Source of the DNA: Paenibacillus sp. 32O-W
GTDB lineage: Bacteria; Bacillota; Bacilli; Paenibacillales; NBRC-103111
NCBI RefSeq assembly: GCF_007679495.1
Contig: NZ_VEGP01000040.1
Span: 1 to 50,237 of the forward strand
Direction: 5' to 3'
Length of the DNA stretch: 50,237 bases
In this document: positions 1 through 8,922 of the stretch, in pieces
Layout: every line of letters begins with the position of its first letter
Numbering within the stretch: position 1 is the stretch's first letter
Notes under the pieces: generated by a model
What the model was told of the DNA's origin: nothing
The model's database searches: none
Seen by the model: the letters and a program-made list of their open reading frames with translations, nothing else
Translations under genes and position numbers: made by a program

Positions 1-115
1 CCGAAATTAACAAGTCGCCTCAGAAGGTAATTGATCGCCTTTGTATCCAACTCTAAATCTTAAGTGCCATTTATATAATTTTAGAATAAAATCATTTAGT
101 TTTTTTGAATTATCG

Positions 116-472
116 TTAGTGGATTCGTAATTCTTTCCGCCAACGATACGTTTGATTTCCGTCTTTCAAATCAAAAAAATACAAATACCCGACGCCTTTA
201 CTATCTGTTTCTCGAACCTCAATGCTCTTGATCCGGGAAACAATATCTTGGATTGTTTTCGATTCAGTAACGGAAAACTTGTTTCCATCACTGAATTGTA
301 CATCGATTTCATTTACATTTGAAAAATCACTTTTTAACACGTCGGTTAAACTCATAACCTTCCCCTTCGTCTCATCGTTGTTTGTGCCGTCGCACCCAAC
401 AACGAACAATGCGATCAGTACAAGCAACATACTCATATATATAGGAATCCTTGCTTTAAGCAAACCCGCCAC
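116..472 (-). CDS. Putative small lipoprotein (3' part probably frameshifted)
   Basis: The product has a basic start, a hydrophobic stretch and a lipobox ending VVGC, so it is probably a membrane-anchored lipoprotein. The rest is a short soluble domain I do not recognise. The start shown is GTG with GAAGG six bases upstream; an ATG 12 codons further in, preceded by AAGGA, is an alternative. The frame stops at 116, but another frame continues without a stop to base 7 and encodes a plausible lysine- and aromatic-rich tail ending SEATC. A single-base indel near 140-147 would join the two into a protein of about 155 residues. It is therefore either a truncated allele or a sequencing error. Confidence 0.6.
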   Translation of the reverse strand: MAGLLKARIPIYMSMLLVLIALFVVGCDGTNNDETKGKVMSLTDVLKSDFSNVNEIDVQFSDGNKFSVTESKTIQDIVSRIKSIEVRETDSKGVGYLYFFDLKDGNQTYRWRKELRIH

Positions 473-668
473 CCCTTACCTTCAAGACGATGTTTTCCAT
501 CAAATAGTTGCATACTAAAGAAAGGGGGCCTTAAGGCTCCCCCCTCATTTAGTGTCGATCACTCCAGAGAAATTGACGACTAATCGATTGGTGAATGGAA
601 CATAATACTTTTATTCCATCCAGATTCTAGACGGAAATAAGTAACTATGGTTCAGGAGATGATGATAA

Positions 669-1448
669 ATGGAGAACAGCCAAAAAGTAGCAGTCATTAC
701 GGGTGCAGGGCAAGGAATCGGGAAAGGTATTGCAAAACGTTTGGCAAATGATGGTTTCACAATCGTCTTAAGCGATATGAACGAAGAAGTGCTTAACGCT
801 ACAGTCAATGAATTTAAAGAACAGAATATCAATGTAGCTTCATTCGTTGGCGATGTTTCCAAGCAGCAAGATCAAAAAACATTAGTCAAAACAGCAGTCG
901 ATCACTTTGGAAGAGTCGATGTTTTTGTCAATAATGCGGGAATTGACCAGGTATCGCCGCTAACGGATGTCGAGCCGGCCAAGCTGGAAAAGCTTTTTCA
1001 AGTTAACGTATTCGGTGTATTATACGGCATTCAAGCGGCGGCCGAACAAATGAAGAAACAAGAAACCGGCGGGAAAATAATCAACGCCTGCAGCATTGCA
1101 GGACACCGGGGCTTTGCCATGCTCGGGATCTATTCGGCTTCCAAATTCGCTGTTCGTGCACTGACGCAGGTGGCTGCGCAGGAGCTTGCCAAAGATAAAA
1201 TCACTGTCAACGCCTATTGTCCCGGAATTGTCGGAACAGGCATGTGGGATCGCATTGATGCGGCGATGGTCGGATACATGGGGCTACAAAAAGGAGAAGC
1301 CTTCAAAAAGTTTGCAGAAGATATTGCATTAGGCCGCACTCAAGAGCCGGAAGATGTGGCGAACTTCGTTTCCTATCTAGCCTCCCCGGACTCTGATTAC
1401 ATGACCGGACAATCGGTGATGATTGACGGCGGCATAGTATACAATTAG
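669..1448 (+). CDS. budC: SDR oxidoreductase, (S)-acetoin-forming diacetyl reductase / butanediol dehydrogenase-like
   Basis: This is a classical short-chain dehydrogenase of 259 residues, the usual length. The cofactor motif TGAGQGIG lies near residues 11-18, NNAG near 88-91, and a catalytic Ser with a Y-x-x-x-K motif (YSASK) near 155-159. The overall sequence, including the region after NNAGID and the [10 protein letters not shown] segment, resembles cytosolic NAD(H)-dependent acetoin/diacetyl reductases (BudC/ButA). These interconvert diacetyl, acetoin and 2,3-butanediol in overflow metabolism. AGGAG lies ten bases before the ATG. It stands alone and is followed by an intrinsic terminator. 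The family is certain; the substrate is inferred. Confidence 0.85.
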   Translation: MENSQKVAVITGAGQGIGKGIAKRLANDGFTIVLSDMNEEVLNATVNEFKEQNINVASFVGDVSKQQDQKTLVKTAVDHFGRVDVFVNNAGIDQVSPLTDVEPAKLEKLFQVNVFGVLYGIQAAAEQMKKQETGGKIINACSIAGHRGFAMLGIYSASKFAVRALTQVAAQELAKDKITVNAYCPGIVGTGMWDRIDAAMVGYMGLQKGEAFKKFAEDIALGRTQEPEDVANFVSYLASPDSDYMTGQSVMIDGGIVYN

Positions 1449-1490
1449 CGAAATGCCGACTCTGCGGCTCAAAATCCTTGAATACTATAG

Positions 1491-1513
1491 ACCGAGGGAG
1501 CCCTCGGTTTTTT
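1491..1513 (+). terminator. Intrinsic terminator of the SDR gene
   Basis: Perfect 8-bp stem ACCGAGGG/CCCTCGGT with a tight loop, followed by a run of six T, 42 bases after the SDR stop codon. Confidence 0.9.
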
Positions 1514-1840
1514 CGCATGTCGGCTTACCGTTCATAAGCGACGCCTTGCTATCTCTTCGGCATCCGGCTTCCGAATTGGCTTGCCCAGTTTTCCAAGAAG
1601 GGCGATAAGCCCGTATAAGAAAAAAGTCAACAAAATTTCCGTTAGTAATCATTCCCGATCTCTATTCCATCGATCCATTGGTCAATCGTTGAATGATCAC
1701 TCCAAAAACGGAATCAGCACGAGCTCCTGAAGGATCTTAACGGATAATTGGAAGCGTTCCCTTATGCCGATACTTATTTACCAATCCGTCTATTTTCATT
1801 ATTCTGCCGGTGCCTTTGCAAGCGGAACGGCACGTCTAAA
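1514..1840. other. Intergenic stretch without a recognisable gene
   Basis: No open frame here has a credible ribosome binding site or family resemblance. It precedes the 126-bp repeat and the IS3 element. Confidence 0.5.
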
Positions 1841-1966
1841 TGGATTTCATACAGCTAGTTTTGCTTGTCTAGGGCAAGCAATTAACATTAAATGGAAAAC
1901 TCCATCTATTTCGTATAAAAAGAAGAATATCAGCAAAAATACTCCGTTTTAAATGTAGTTTCTCCA
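1841..1966 (+). repeat. 126-bp intergenic repeat, copy 1
   Basis: Begins TGGATTTCATACAGCTAG and ends AAATGTAGTTTCTCCA, the approximate reverse complement of the start. The start, the mid-element TGGAAAAC and the end recur at nearly the same offsets in the copy at 21367-21492, which is also exactly 126 bp. Similar units lie at 21532-21656 and 8669-8801. The IS3 element begins two bases after this copy. Confidence 0.6.
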
Positions 1967-2034
1967 CGGCCCCCTAATGAAACTGGAGTCCTACCCTACA
2001 ATATATTATTGTATTTCTTAGGGAGGCGACCAGT

Positions 2035-2322
2035 ATGAGACGATCCAATAAATTGTATGAAGAAGTTCGACTTGATGTCGTCCGACAAGCTTTATCTGGT
2101 ATTAAGGTGGGGGTGCTCGCCAGAAAGTATGATCTTCATCCGGAAACAATCCGTAGCTGGATTCGAACTTACCGGGATCAAATCGATGTTCAGGAGATCC
2201 CCCCTGCTGATCAGCAACTTCAAGAACTCAAGCGACTCCAAGAGATCGAAGAAAAGTATGAAAAGGCAAAAAAAGTTCTTGGGGAAAAGGAGCTCGAGAT
2301 TGAAATTTTACGTGACTGCTAA
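2035..2322 (+). CDS. IS3-family transposase OrfA
   Basis: A 95-residue DNA-binding subunit. The N-terminal helix-turn-helix (about residues 15-45, with ARKYDLHPETIRSWI) should recognise the IS ends. It is followed by a heptad-rich helix with regular leucines (about 60-92) typical of the OrfA leucine zipper. GGGAGG lies eight bases before the ATG. OrfB overlaps its 3' end in the +1 frame, not the -1 frame usual for IS3 elements, so a fused OrfAB by -1 slippage is not expected. Confidence 0.85.
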   Translation: MRRSNKLYEEVRLDVVRQALSGIKVGVLARKYDLHPETIRSWIRTYRDQIDVQEIPPADQQLQELKRLQEIEEKYEKAKKVLGEKELEIEILRDC

Positions 2323-3286
2323 AAAAGAAGAACCCCGCTTACATGAAAAATTTGAAATAGCCGACCAATTCATTAAGCGGGGAGAGGCAGCAACACATGT
2401 CTTGCAAATCCTTGGTCTGGCGAAATCCACCTATTACGATCGATTCAAACGAGAAGCTCAAGCAAAACCATCTACAGCAAGCCGCAGAGGTCGTTCCTAT
2501 CCCGGATATTCCCTTACGACGGATGGACGGAAAGTGAGCGACGAACAGATTAAAGAATGGCTGCTTGAGCTTGTCGAAGGCGAGGAACATGTATATGGCT
2601 ACAAGTTACTCGCCCGATGCCTTCGAAAGCAAAAGAAACTGGTCCTCAATAAGAAAAAGTCGCATCGGTTATGCAGTGAGCTTGGCATTCTTCAAAAACA
2701 ACGAAAACGAAAATCGAAGCACCCACGAAGATTGCCCAAAAACCGCATCGTGACAGGACCTAAACAACTGTGGCAGATGGATATCAAGTATGGCTATATA
2801 GCTGGCCAAGACCGATTCTTTTTCATATGCGATATTATTGACGTATTTGATCGTGTCATCGTTGGTTACTATAGAGGACCGGTATGTGAAGCCAAACACG
2901 TCTGTCAGACCTTAGTACGGGCTCTTGAAAGCCGGATCAAGCCTGGAGATCCTCGGCCGGTAATCCGAACGGATAACGGGCCACAATTCGTAAGTGCGTT
3001 GTTTGGAGACACTTGTGAAAGCTGGCAATTAGTCCATGAACGGATTCCACCGAAGACACCGAATATGAATGCTTATATTGAATCGTTCCACAGTTTGTTG
3101 GAGCGAGATCTGTTGGCGAAAGAAGACTTCATGACCTTTGAAGAAGCCTATGCAGCCATCGACCGCTACATGGAGTTTTACAATCATCGGAGGATGCATG
3201 GTAGTTTGGGGTATATGTCTCCGATCCAGTTTTCCAACTGGGTGATGCAGTGTGATAACCATTCCAAATACAATATCGCCTTATGA
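2300..3286 (+). CDS. IS3-family transposase OrfB (DDE integrase domain)
   Basis: The catalytic subunit of the element, 328 residues. The retroviral-integrase-like DDE triad is visible: first Asp in QLWQMDIKYG, second in IRTDNGPQF, Glu in YIESFHSLLERDLL. The closing YNHRRMHGSLGYMSP is typical of the family. The start is TTG at 2300 because AAAAGGAG lies exactly seven bases upstream. The first in-frame ATG, at 2057, lies in a stretch where the frame is only a shadow of OrfA. The 23-base overlap with OrfA suggests translational coupling. The gene looks intact. Confidence 0.8.
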   Translation: MKFYVTAKKEEPRLHEKFEIADQFIKRGEAATHVLQILGLAKSTYYDRFKREAQAKPSTASRRGRSYPGYSLTTDGRKVSDEQIKEWLLELVEGEEHVYGYKLLARCLRKQKKLVLNKKKSHRLCSELGILQKQRKRKSKHPRRLPKNRIVTGPKQLWQMDIKYGYIAGQDRFFFICDIIDVFDRVIVGYYRGPVCEAKHVCQTLVRALESRIKPGDPRPVIRTDNGPQFVSALFGDTCESWQLVHERIPPKTPNMNAYIESFHSLLERDLLAKEDFMTFEEAYAAIDRYMEFYNHRRMHGSLGYMSPIQFSNWVMQCDNHSKYNIAL

Positions 3287-3317
3287 TCCGAGTTTATATA
3301 CCGGCAGTGACTCCAAA

Positions 3318-3423
3318 GACTTTACATGGAGGGGCAGGCATGATAGGCTGGCTGCCTTGCGAATCTATCTTCAACTTCGCCCCATCGCAAATAAGCATGC
3401 CTGCAGAGGCTCCATGTCAAGTC
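3318..3423. repeat. Long interrupted inverted repeat in the IS3 3' tail
   Basis: The left arm 3318-3342 (GACTTTACATGGAG then GCAGGCATG) pairs with the right arm 3396-3423 (CATGCCTGC then CTCCATGTCAAGTC). Only one mismatch and a few unpaired bases occur, around a 53-base loop. It lies between the OrfB stop and the right inverted repeat. Its role is unknown. Confidence 0.7.
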
Positions 3424-3631
3424 GGCACCTTAGAATCGGTAGAATACGCAAACTTACGAAAAACCTCCAAAAAGAGAGGAATTGTATACATGGTTATTTT
3501 TTTATGGTGCGGACTCCGGAATTAGGGGGCCTAGCGGGTTTTGCAGCTATATAATTGGAATTAAAGGTTTTAGCAACTTTTGTCTAATTCTTATAGGTAA
3601 TAAAAATTACCTGTTTGGATGCCGACAGAGT

Positions 3632-3874
3632 ATGAAAACCACTCAAAAAGACCTTGATGATCCAGCAATACAAGAAGTAAAGGCTCGTATGCACGGTTTA
3701 AGGGATTTACGAATGTTTAAACGATATCAGTCTATTTTGATTGCACTTAAAGGGCCGAACCTATGTGGAAATCGCAGACTCTTAGGATGTGCCGAGCAAA
3801 CGATTTACAATTATATGCGGACCTATCGAGCTAATGGATTAGAAGGCTTGGTTCCTGGACATTCCCATCGTTAG
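3632..3874 (+). pseudogene. IS630-family transposase, N-terminal remnant
   Basis: About 80 residues resemble the N-terminal helix-turn-helix domain of IS630 transposases, especially the end AEQTIYNYMRTYRANGLEGLVPGHSHR with its G-L-E-G-L signature. The frame then stops and no DDE catalytic domain follows, so this is a fragment. The open frame extends upstream to 3482 across the IS3 boundary, but that part has no coding character. Confidence 0.6.
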
Positions 3875-3963
3875 TGGCAGTATTGACATCTTTTCTATCT
3901 ACTAGACATCAGAGCCATCAGCTATAGCGAGGAAGCCGAATTTTGTAGGGGGATGATACTTAC

Positions 3964-4143
3964 ATGGTTGCGTTGATATTGATAGGAATAGGTCTCGCTC
4001 TCATATACGGCGTCGTTGGGATAATTACGAGAAGGCTCCGCAAGGGAGCATAAGTGTCTACGGAAAGGTATTCGGAGCCGACGGGATCAATCCGAATAAA
4101 GTTTCGGTTGTCAAAGTCGATCCACAGAACAAAATCACACAAT
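3964..4143 (+). pseudogene. Remnant of a small membrane-anchored protein with a frameshift
   Basis: An ATG at 3964 opens a 29-codon frame encoding a single hydrophobic helix followed by RRLRKGA and a stop at 4051. In a neighbouring frame the sequence continues to a TAA at about 4141-4143 with a plausible domain (YGKVFGADGINPNK, ending DPQNKITQ). One indel would fuse a transmembrane anchor to this short soluble part. No family is recognised. Confidence 0.4.
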
Positions 4144-4572
4144 AAACGGACAAGCAACGATCCCTGTTGAGCGTGTTACGAATGTAAGGGTCCTTAAACG
4201 AAACCATATACGCAAGAGGAGGATATAGAGTAAATCGTCTTTATGGGGAGCTATGTATCTCTTTTAAAAATAAAGATGGCAAGGAATCGCTTATTTCATG
4301 CCTTACTCAGAAGAAAAATCAGACTATGCTAATTCATCAATACGAAAATATGAAGATAGCGATTGAGTGTCGGACTCGGTATTGAGGAGAAAATAATCGA
4401 GACTCCCAAAGAACCTTATGAGTTATGAATTTTACAAAATGGACAACATGTAAAGTTCGCAAAACCCGCTTAAACAGCTCATGCGGCTCGTTAATCGGGT
4501 TTGTTCTATTCTAGCGTGTTTACGATTTATTAGTGGGCAAAACCCCGATAGCACAGACGTATCAAGGCATCT
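4144..4572. other. Decayed coding scraps between mobile elements
   Basis: Short stop-interrupted frames persist on the plus strand, for example one at about 4190-4384 reading ISFKNKDGKESLI and ending ECRTRY. No start, ribosome binding site or family could be assigned. It appears to be debris between the IS630 stub and the IS1634 element. Confidence 0.35.
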
Positions 4573-6451
4573 GAACATCGGAAATGTATTACCTACCGAG
4601 TCGATACTGATCTAGACCAAGTGCTTCCATGAGCTTCTTGGCCTCGGGACATAATTTGCTTAGCGAGAAGGACTCCCTATCTTTCTTTGAATCGCCTTTC
4701 TTTGGATAGACCATGATGACTTGCTTAATGTCGCCTAACAAATCGAGCATGCGATTCACACTAAGATCGAATCCGTGATCATGCAACTCGCGGTTAAGCA
4801 GAGAGCACAATCGCAGAGCCAGTATACAGTAAAAGGCATGGACTTTGATTTTTTGATCCGTCCAGTGATAGATTGGGCGAAAGCCCAGATGATCCGTGTT
4901 CTTCATTTGTTTGAAAGCTTCTTCAATGTGATACTGAGAACGATACGCCGAAATGATCTTTTCATCGGGCCAATCGTGGTTGTCCGTGTATAGCACGGTC
5001 TTTCCCAATTGGCGTTCCCGCAGGGATTCAAGGCGAGCCATTTGAAACGAGAATTCCAACCTGATCGCCGTTTCCGTTTTTGATACCAGCACGTCAAACA
5101 GTTCCTTCATAAACTCTTTTTTCATAATCTGATCCACTTGACGCTGCACGGATTCGAGCGTCGGCTTGCGTCCCTTTTTGATAGTGCCGTTTTCTCGTGC
5201 TTGCAAAGCGTTTTGAAGATCGCGCAGTTTGGCCGCGCATTGTTCGATGTTTTTTCCGATACCTTGAAGCTGACCGGCCTCGAGTTCCGGATTGTTCACG
5301 ACAAGCACCGTCATGTCCTGATCGTATACATCATACGTGGTTCGATAGGCCGTAACCCCTTTATATTTCGTTCCGGTCATGGGCACAAATTGTTTTTTGC
5401 TGACTTCGAGTAGCGATTTGCAATGGGAAAGCTTGAGAGAGCCGACGACGTGAAACTTCATCTCGCCGGACTGGAGTTTCTTCATATGATCAGATGAATT
5501 GTTTCCCTTGTCAAATACGAGCGTAGGCGAGAGAGGTGTCTCGCAAATGGTTTGACAACGCTGCTTCAATCGCTCGATGACCGAACGAAACTGCTTGGTG
5601 TCCGGATCGTTTCCGGCATACGTTTCGTGAAACAGCGGCACGCTGAAGTCGGGAGATACTATCATGGCGAGCCCGACAATTTTCAGATCGGAACGTTTTT
5701 CCTTGCTAATGGCCGCGTTGTGGTAATGTGCTTGATGAATTTGTATCGACATACGTAAAAAAATTCGTCGTGTCGTAGATCAGACAATCGAGACTGAGTC
5801 CGTATTGCTGAACGATCTTACGCGTAAAGTCATCCTCGAATTGTCGAATGGCCTCCTCGGAAAGGGAGTTCATATTGTCCCGGAAGCGCTGGCTGAACAG
5901 CATTGATGATTTTGCCGGGATGACGCGGTCCAGGCGGTTTTCGAAAACCATTTGGCGATCTGATGCTTGCTGGTTAGCTCGACCGCCCGGTTAATGGCAG
6001 TAATAAGCATGTAGTCACCGATGCTGAGACCTTGATTTCGTTTCGGTTAGGCGGTGTTGATCAGGTCTACAACTCCGAGTCACTTGGCCAAATCGTACAG
6101 CGCCATGACCGCGCCGAATTCGAGGACAATACTGAATTTGGGCTGATCGAGTTCAGCGGTGCCTTCCATCGCCGCGGCAATCTGTTCGGCACGTCCCAAA
6201 TATTTTTGACGCACAATACGAGGTTTGCCATTTACGCGTGCGGATTTAACGATACACTTGGTTTTTCTTTTTGATGATGGAAGCCAAGGCGCACCTCCGA
6301 AGTAAGGGTAGGGTAATATAAAACTTCGACAATGTGAGGTGAAATTCCTTCATCTTCGGAATATCCAGTAAAAATAATATTTTTTATTTCTATAACGGAC
6401 CAAAAAACGGCCGGAAACAGGATATTAGGTAGGGTAATACATTTCTGTTCC
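4573..6451 (-). mobile_element. IS1634-family insertion sequence (inactive)
   Basis: One long decayed transposase gene lies between inverted repeats of about 24 bp. The left is 4573-4597 (GAAATGTATTACCTACC) and the right is 6428-6451 (GGTAGGGTAATACATTTC, read inverted). The left repeat overlaps the transposase stop codon. The size, about 1.9 kb, fits the family. Confidence 0.7.
4589..6287 (-). pseudogene. IS1634-family transposase, multiply broken
   Basis: The best-preserved piece is a 387-residue frame (4589-5752) with an IS4/IS1634-type DDE core, including LVFDKGNNS and YRSQYHIEEAFKQMKNTDHLGFRPIYHW. The family N-terminus can be reassembled upstream in other frames: VNGKPRIVRQKYLGRAEQIA, then a TGA after YDLAK, then a TAA before PKRNQGLSIGDYM, then IYDTTNFFTYVDT with a frameshift before KEKRSDLKIVG. 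A TTG at 6287 preceded by GGAGGTG is the likely original start, followed at once by an A-run frameshift. At least two stops and two frameshifts make it non-functional. Confidence 0.8.
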
Positions 6452-6460
6452 AGAGAATAT

Positions 6461-6500
6461 AAAAAAAACCAGCCCCTCCATTCAGACAGAGCAAGGCTGG
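6461..6500 (-). terminator. Possible intrinsic terminator, minus strand
   Basis: Stem CCAGCC/GGCTGG with a 20-base loop, followed on the minus strand by a run of eight T. The long loop weakens the call, and there is no clear gene upstream on that strand. Confidence 0.4.
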
Positions 6501-7016
6501 ATTGAATTTACTGCTAAAAATGTTGCTGATTTTGCTGGTAATTTTGTTGATAACTCGTAAACTCACGCTAGGGCACTATTCTAAATTAATGTAGATTACA
6601 TTTTGAAATTAATGTCTTGAATAGCGGTGGATCGTGACCACGGCAAAGCTTCCCGAATGGGATGATGCCGATGGTGGCACATTGTGGCGCTACTGGACGT
6701 GCTTCGATGGATCGCCACGGTACTAAGTATTGTGCTTGGGTTCCGGAAGCTTTATCGTTGGTTGCGTCGTAAGTTTCGAAACAAGCGAAAACCCACCGCA
6801 AAACAAGTTGACGGCCAAAACGGTGGATTTCGCTGAACAAAAATTTTGTTTTAGCGCGCCGTGGGTGTCCACAGCATTTCGGAGCCTAAATGCTTGGCTG
6901 CAACCACACTATTTCGTTTTGAAAACCGAATGTTTTTCGTGACTTGGTCGATAATAAAAGCTTCATTTCCGAATGATGGAGGATACCGCAGGCTTTAACT
7001 TTCGTAAGTCAGCAAA
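6501..7016. other. Gene-free stretch
   Basis: Open frames of 70-84 codons exist on both strands, but none has a good ribosome binding site or a recognisable family. It is probably IS-associated debris. Confidence 0.4.
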
Positions 7017-7427
7017 TTAATTTTTAAAAGTTTCTCCACCACTTTGGATTCTAAACTTACCAATTACTGTTTCCCCGTCGCTTTCATAAAGAGGAATATA
7101 GCGAATATTTCCTGCCAATTGTTTTGCCTTGGTCCTGGCAACTGCTTCCTCAGGGGACTTTGGCATGTCTTCTTCTAAGTCTTTTTTCAGCACGTATCCA
7201 ATATTTCCATCAATTCCAATTGCCTCTATCAAATCTGGTTCTTCATCAGAAGATTTTACATTAGCTGCGGATCCATATGTCTGCCCTTTGTTATTCTTTG
7301 GAAACACAGGTTTAGTGATGTTAGAATCAGCAGATGTGGGTTGAATCGCCAATGATCCTACGGCAATTCCAACAACAAAAACGAAACAAGTGACCATCAC
7401 TCTCATTAATAACGAAATGTTTTTCAT
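7017..7427 (-). CDS. Secreted protein of unknown function
   Basis: A 136-residue protein with an N-terminal signal peptide: charged start, hydrophobic core to about residue 28, and a possible cleavage after TSADS. The mature part ends with a PKSPEEAVART segment, then RYIPLYESDGETVIGKF. I have the impression that this pattern recurs in small secreted proteins of Paenibacillus-type genomes, but no function is known to me. GGAGG lies seven bases before the ATG. It is the second gene of a two-gene unit, 42 bases after its neighbour. Confidence 0.75.
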   Translation of the reverse strand: MKNISLLMRVMVTCFVFVVGIAVGSLAIQPTSADSNITKPVFPKNNKGQTYGSAANVKSSDEEPDLIEAIGIDGNIGYVLKKDLEEDMPKSPEEAVARTKAKQLAGNIRYIPLYESDGETVIGKFRIQSGGETFKN

Positions 7428-7469
7428 GTAATTTCCTCCAATTTATTGATATTGATAAAAACAACTATA

Positions 7470-7907
7470 TCAATAAGGCAAGAATGGGGTGTCATAAGAG
7501 TCATAAGTGTTATAAGATGTACCATTCCAAGCTGCACTTACCCCATTGGCTTTGTAAGATCCGGATCCGCAGGCACCTCCTGTACTGATCCCCATTCCGT
7601 ATATTGGATTCCCGTTGTACGACATGCCAGTAGACGTACATAAACTTGTATTCTTATACAGTCTAGCATTCACGCCGATATACCCTGCAGGCACCTCATA
7701 AGCAGATTCAGCATATAAAACAGCCGTCACGTAATTGTCAGCTTCAGCATGTATTGTAGCTTGATTAAAATAATGATATCCATTTACTGAATAACTTTTC
7801 TTTATGCTAGTAGCAGAAGAAGCCATTACTATGGATGATAGTGTACCCATTATGACTCCAACTATAAAAATCATAACCATAAATCTAATTTGCTTGTTGA
7901 TTACCAT
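7470..7907 (-). CDS. Secreted protein of unknown function
   Basis: A 145-residue product with a clear signal peptide (hydrophobic residues 8-28, likely cut after VMASSA). The mature domain is rich in Tyr, Gly, Ser and Asn and has two cysteines that could form a disulfide. The composition suggests an extracellular beta-rich domain; no family is recognised. GGGAGG lies seven bases before the ATG. A TATAAT-like -10 box at 7991-7996 on the minus strand could drive this gene and the following secreted protein gene together. Confidence 0.75.
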   Translation of the reverse strand: MVINKQIRFMVMIFIVGVIMGTLSSIVMASSATSIKKSYSVNGYHYFNQATIHAEADNYVTAVLYAESAYEVPAGYIGVNARLYKNTSLCTSTGMSYNGNPIYGMGISTGGACGSGSYKANGVSAAWNGTSYNTYDSYDTPFLPY

Positions 7908-8668
7908 AAATATTCCTCCCGCGTAATAGTTACCTAATTTTTACAAATTGACGGAATTTTACAAATCAACATCTTTCGCAGTTCATGTTTATTATAACTG
8001 TTTCAGTGTCTAACCACATAAGCAAAATTGTATATGTTTTTTATAGGTGAAAAACTTACTTATTCCCTCCCTTCTTTAATTTTTTCTCAACATGCTCTCG
8101 AAGTGAAAATTACTTTTCTCCAAAAAGGCCTTACTAAAAAAGATTAGAGAAAAAATCAATTCTACTTAATTGGTAACTTGGTAGTGGGACGAGTTGGCTG
8201 ACCAATTTACCATATATTACAATATATGCTTTATATTGTACATAGCGAATTACGTCTAATTTTGTCGTTTTAAAACAATGTTGCGGAATGAATGCAATTA
8301 GAATAGGTAATCTTATCTGCTAATAGTAATCGTTATCCAACATATGAGTTTTCCATTTACTTTAATCACTTTCCACCATTCGCTTGAATTACCTACATAA
8401 AACACTAGCATTGCAGTAAATAAATTTCGGATTTGTCAAGTAGTATATATGAAATCAGGCGAAGTAAATTCTGACAAAAATGTAATATTTAGGTCGATTT
8501 TGCCCATAAAAAACCTTATACTTAGGGTAACAGACAGTCCTGTCCAAATCCTAAACATAAGGAGATCATAAGATCATATGGACAAGGATACTACAAAATC
8601 CACTTTTATGGAATACCTTTTGCCGCTATATTAGTCAAGTCCCTTCGCACCTTTCGCTTCAATCTACC
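7908..8668. other. Long AT-rich intergenic region
   Basis: No full gene. An ATG at 8578 with AAGGAG 13 bases upstream opens an 18-codon frame (to 8634) that stops just where repeat sequence begins; it may be a truncated gene start. The stretch at 8389-8416 resembles the sequence leading into the 126-bp repeats (ATTCGCTTGAATTACCT). Confidence 0.4.
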
Positions 8669-8801
8669 TGCACAAAATACAGTTAGACGCTTCCTCCTCC
8701 CAGGCCAAAAATGACAACTAGGCGGGAATACGATTATCCCCCCATGCTGCTGCGCCACCAAATCCGATCCATGCAATAAGTCCCCTCGGGGGCTAAATCC
8801 A
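8669..8801 (+). repeat. Intergenic repeat, divergent copy
   Basis: The segment 8653-8690 matches 21516-21553 at 36 of 38 positions (TTCGCTT.AATCTACCTG then ACAAAATACAGTTAGACGC). The opposite end at about 8790-8801 carries TAAATCCA, the inverted TGGATTTA end. The interior has diverged from the other copies, so the right boundary is uncertain. Confidence 0.5.
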
Positions 8802-8922
8802 CTTAGATTTCTACAACTCTCCAAACGAAATCAACTGCATGTGCAACAAATACTACATTCCGGCGTCTAATGTTAGAGGAAAAGTTTACTAGATTAAATG
8901 AAAACAGGAGGAAGCCAGCAGG

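Larger units (their letters stand above)
1968..3531 (+). mobile_element. IS3-family insertion sequence
   Basis: Two overlapping ORFs (HTH/leucine-zipper OrfA and DDE OrfB) are bounded by imperfect inverted repeats. The left end is 1968-1991 (GGCCCCCTAAT...GGAGTCC) and the right end 3511-3531 (GGACTCC...ATTAGGGGGCC). The repeats differ by a 3-bp gap and a few mismatches. I found no convincing target duplication. The element is about 1.56 kb and has an unusual 225-bp tail with a long inverted repeat between the stop of OrfB and the right end. Confidence 0.8.

Noticed and set aside
524-544. GGGGGCC/GGCTCCC hairpin upstream of the SDR gene
   Set aside because: It looks terminator-like on the minus strand, but no minus-strand gene ends there; not strong enough to call.
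1764-1952. 62-codon plus-strand ORF
   Set aside because: It overlaps the 126-bp repeat, lacks a binding site and has no domain resemblance.
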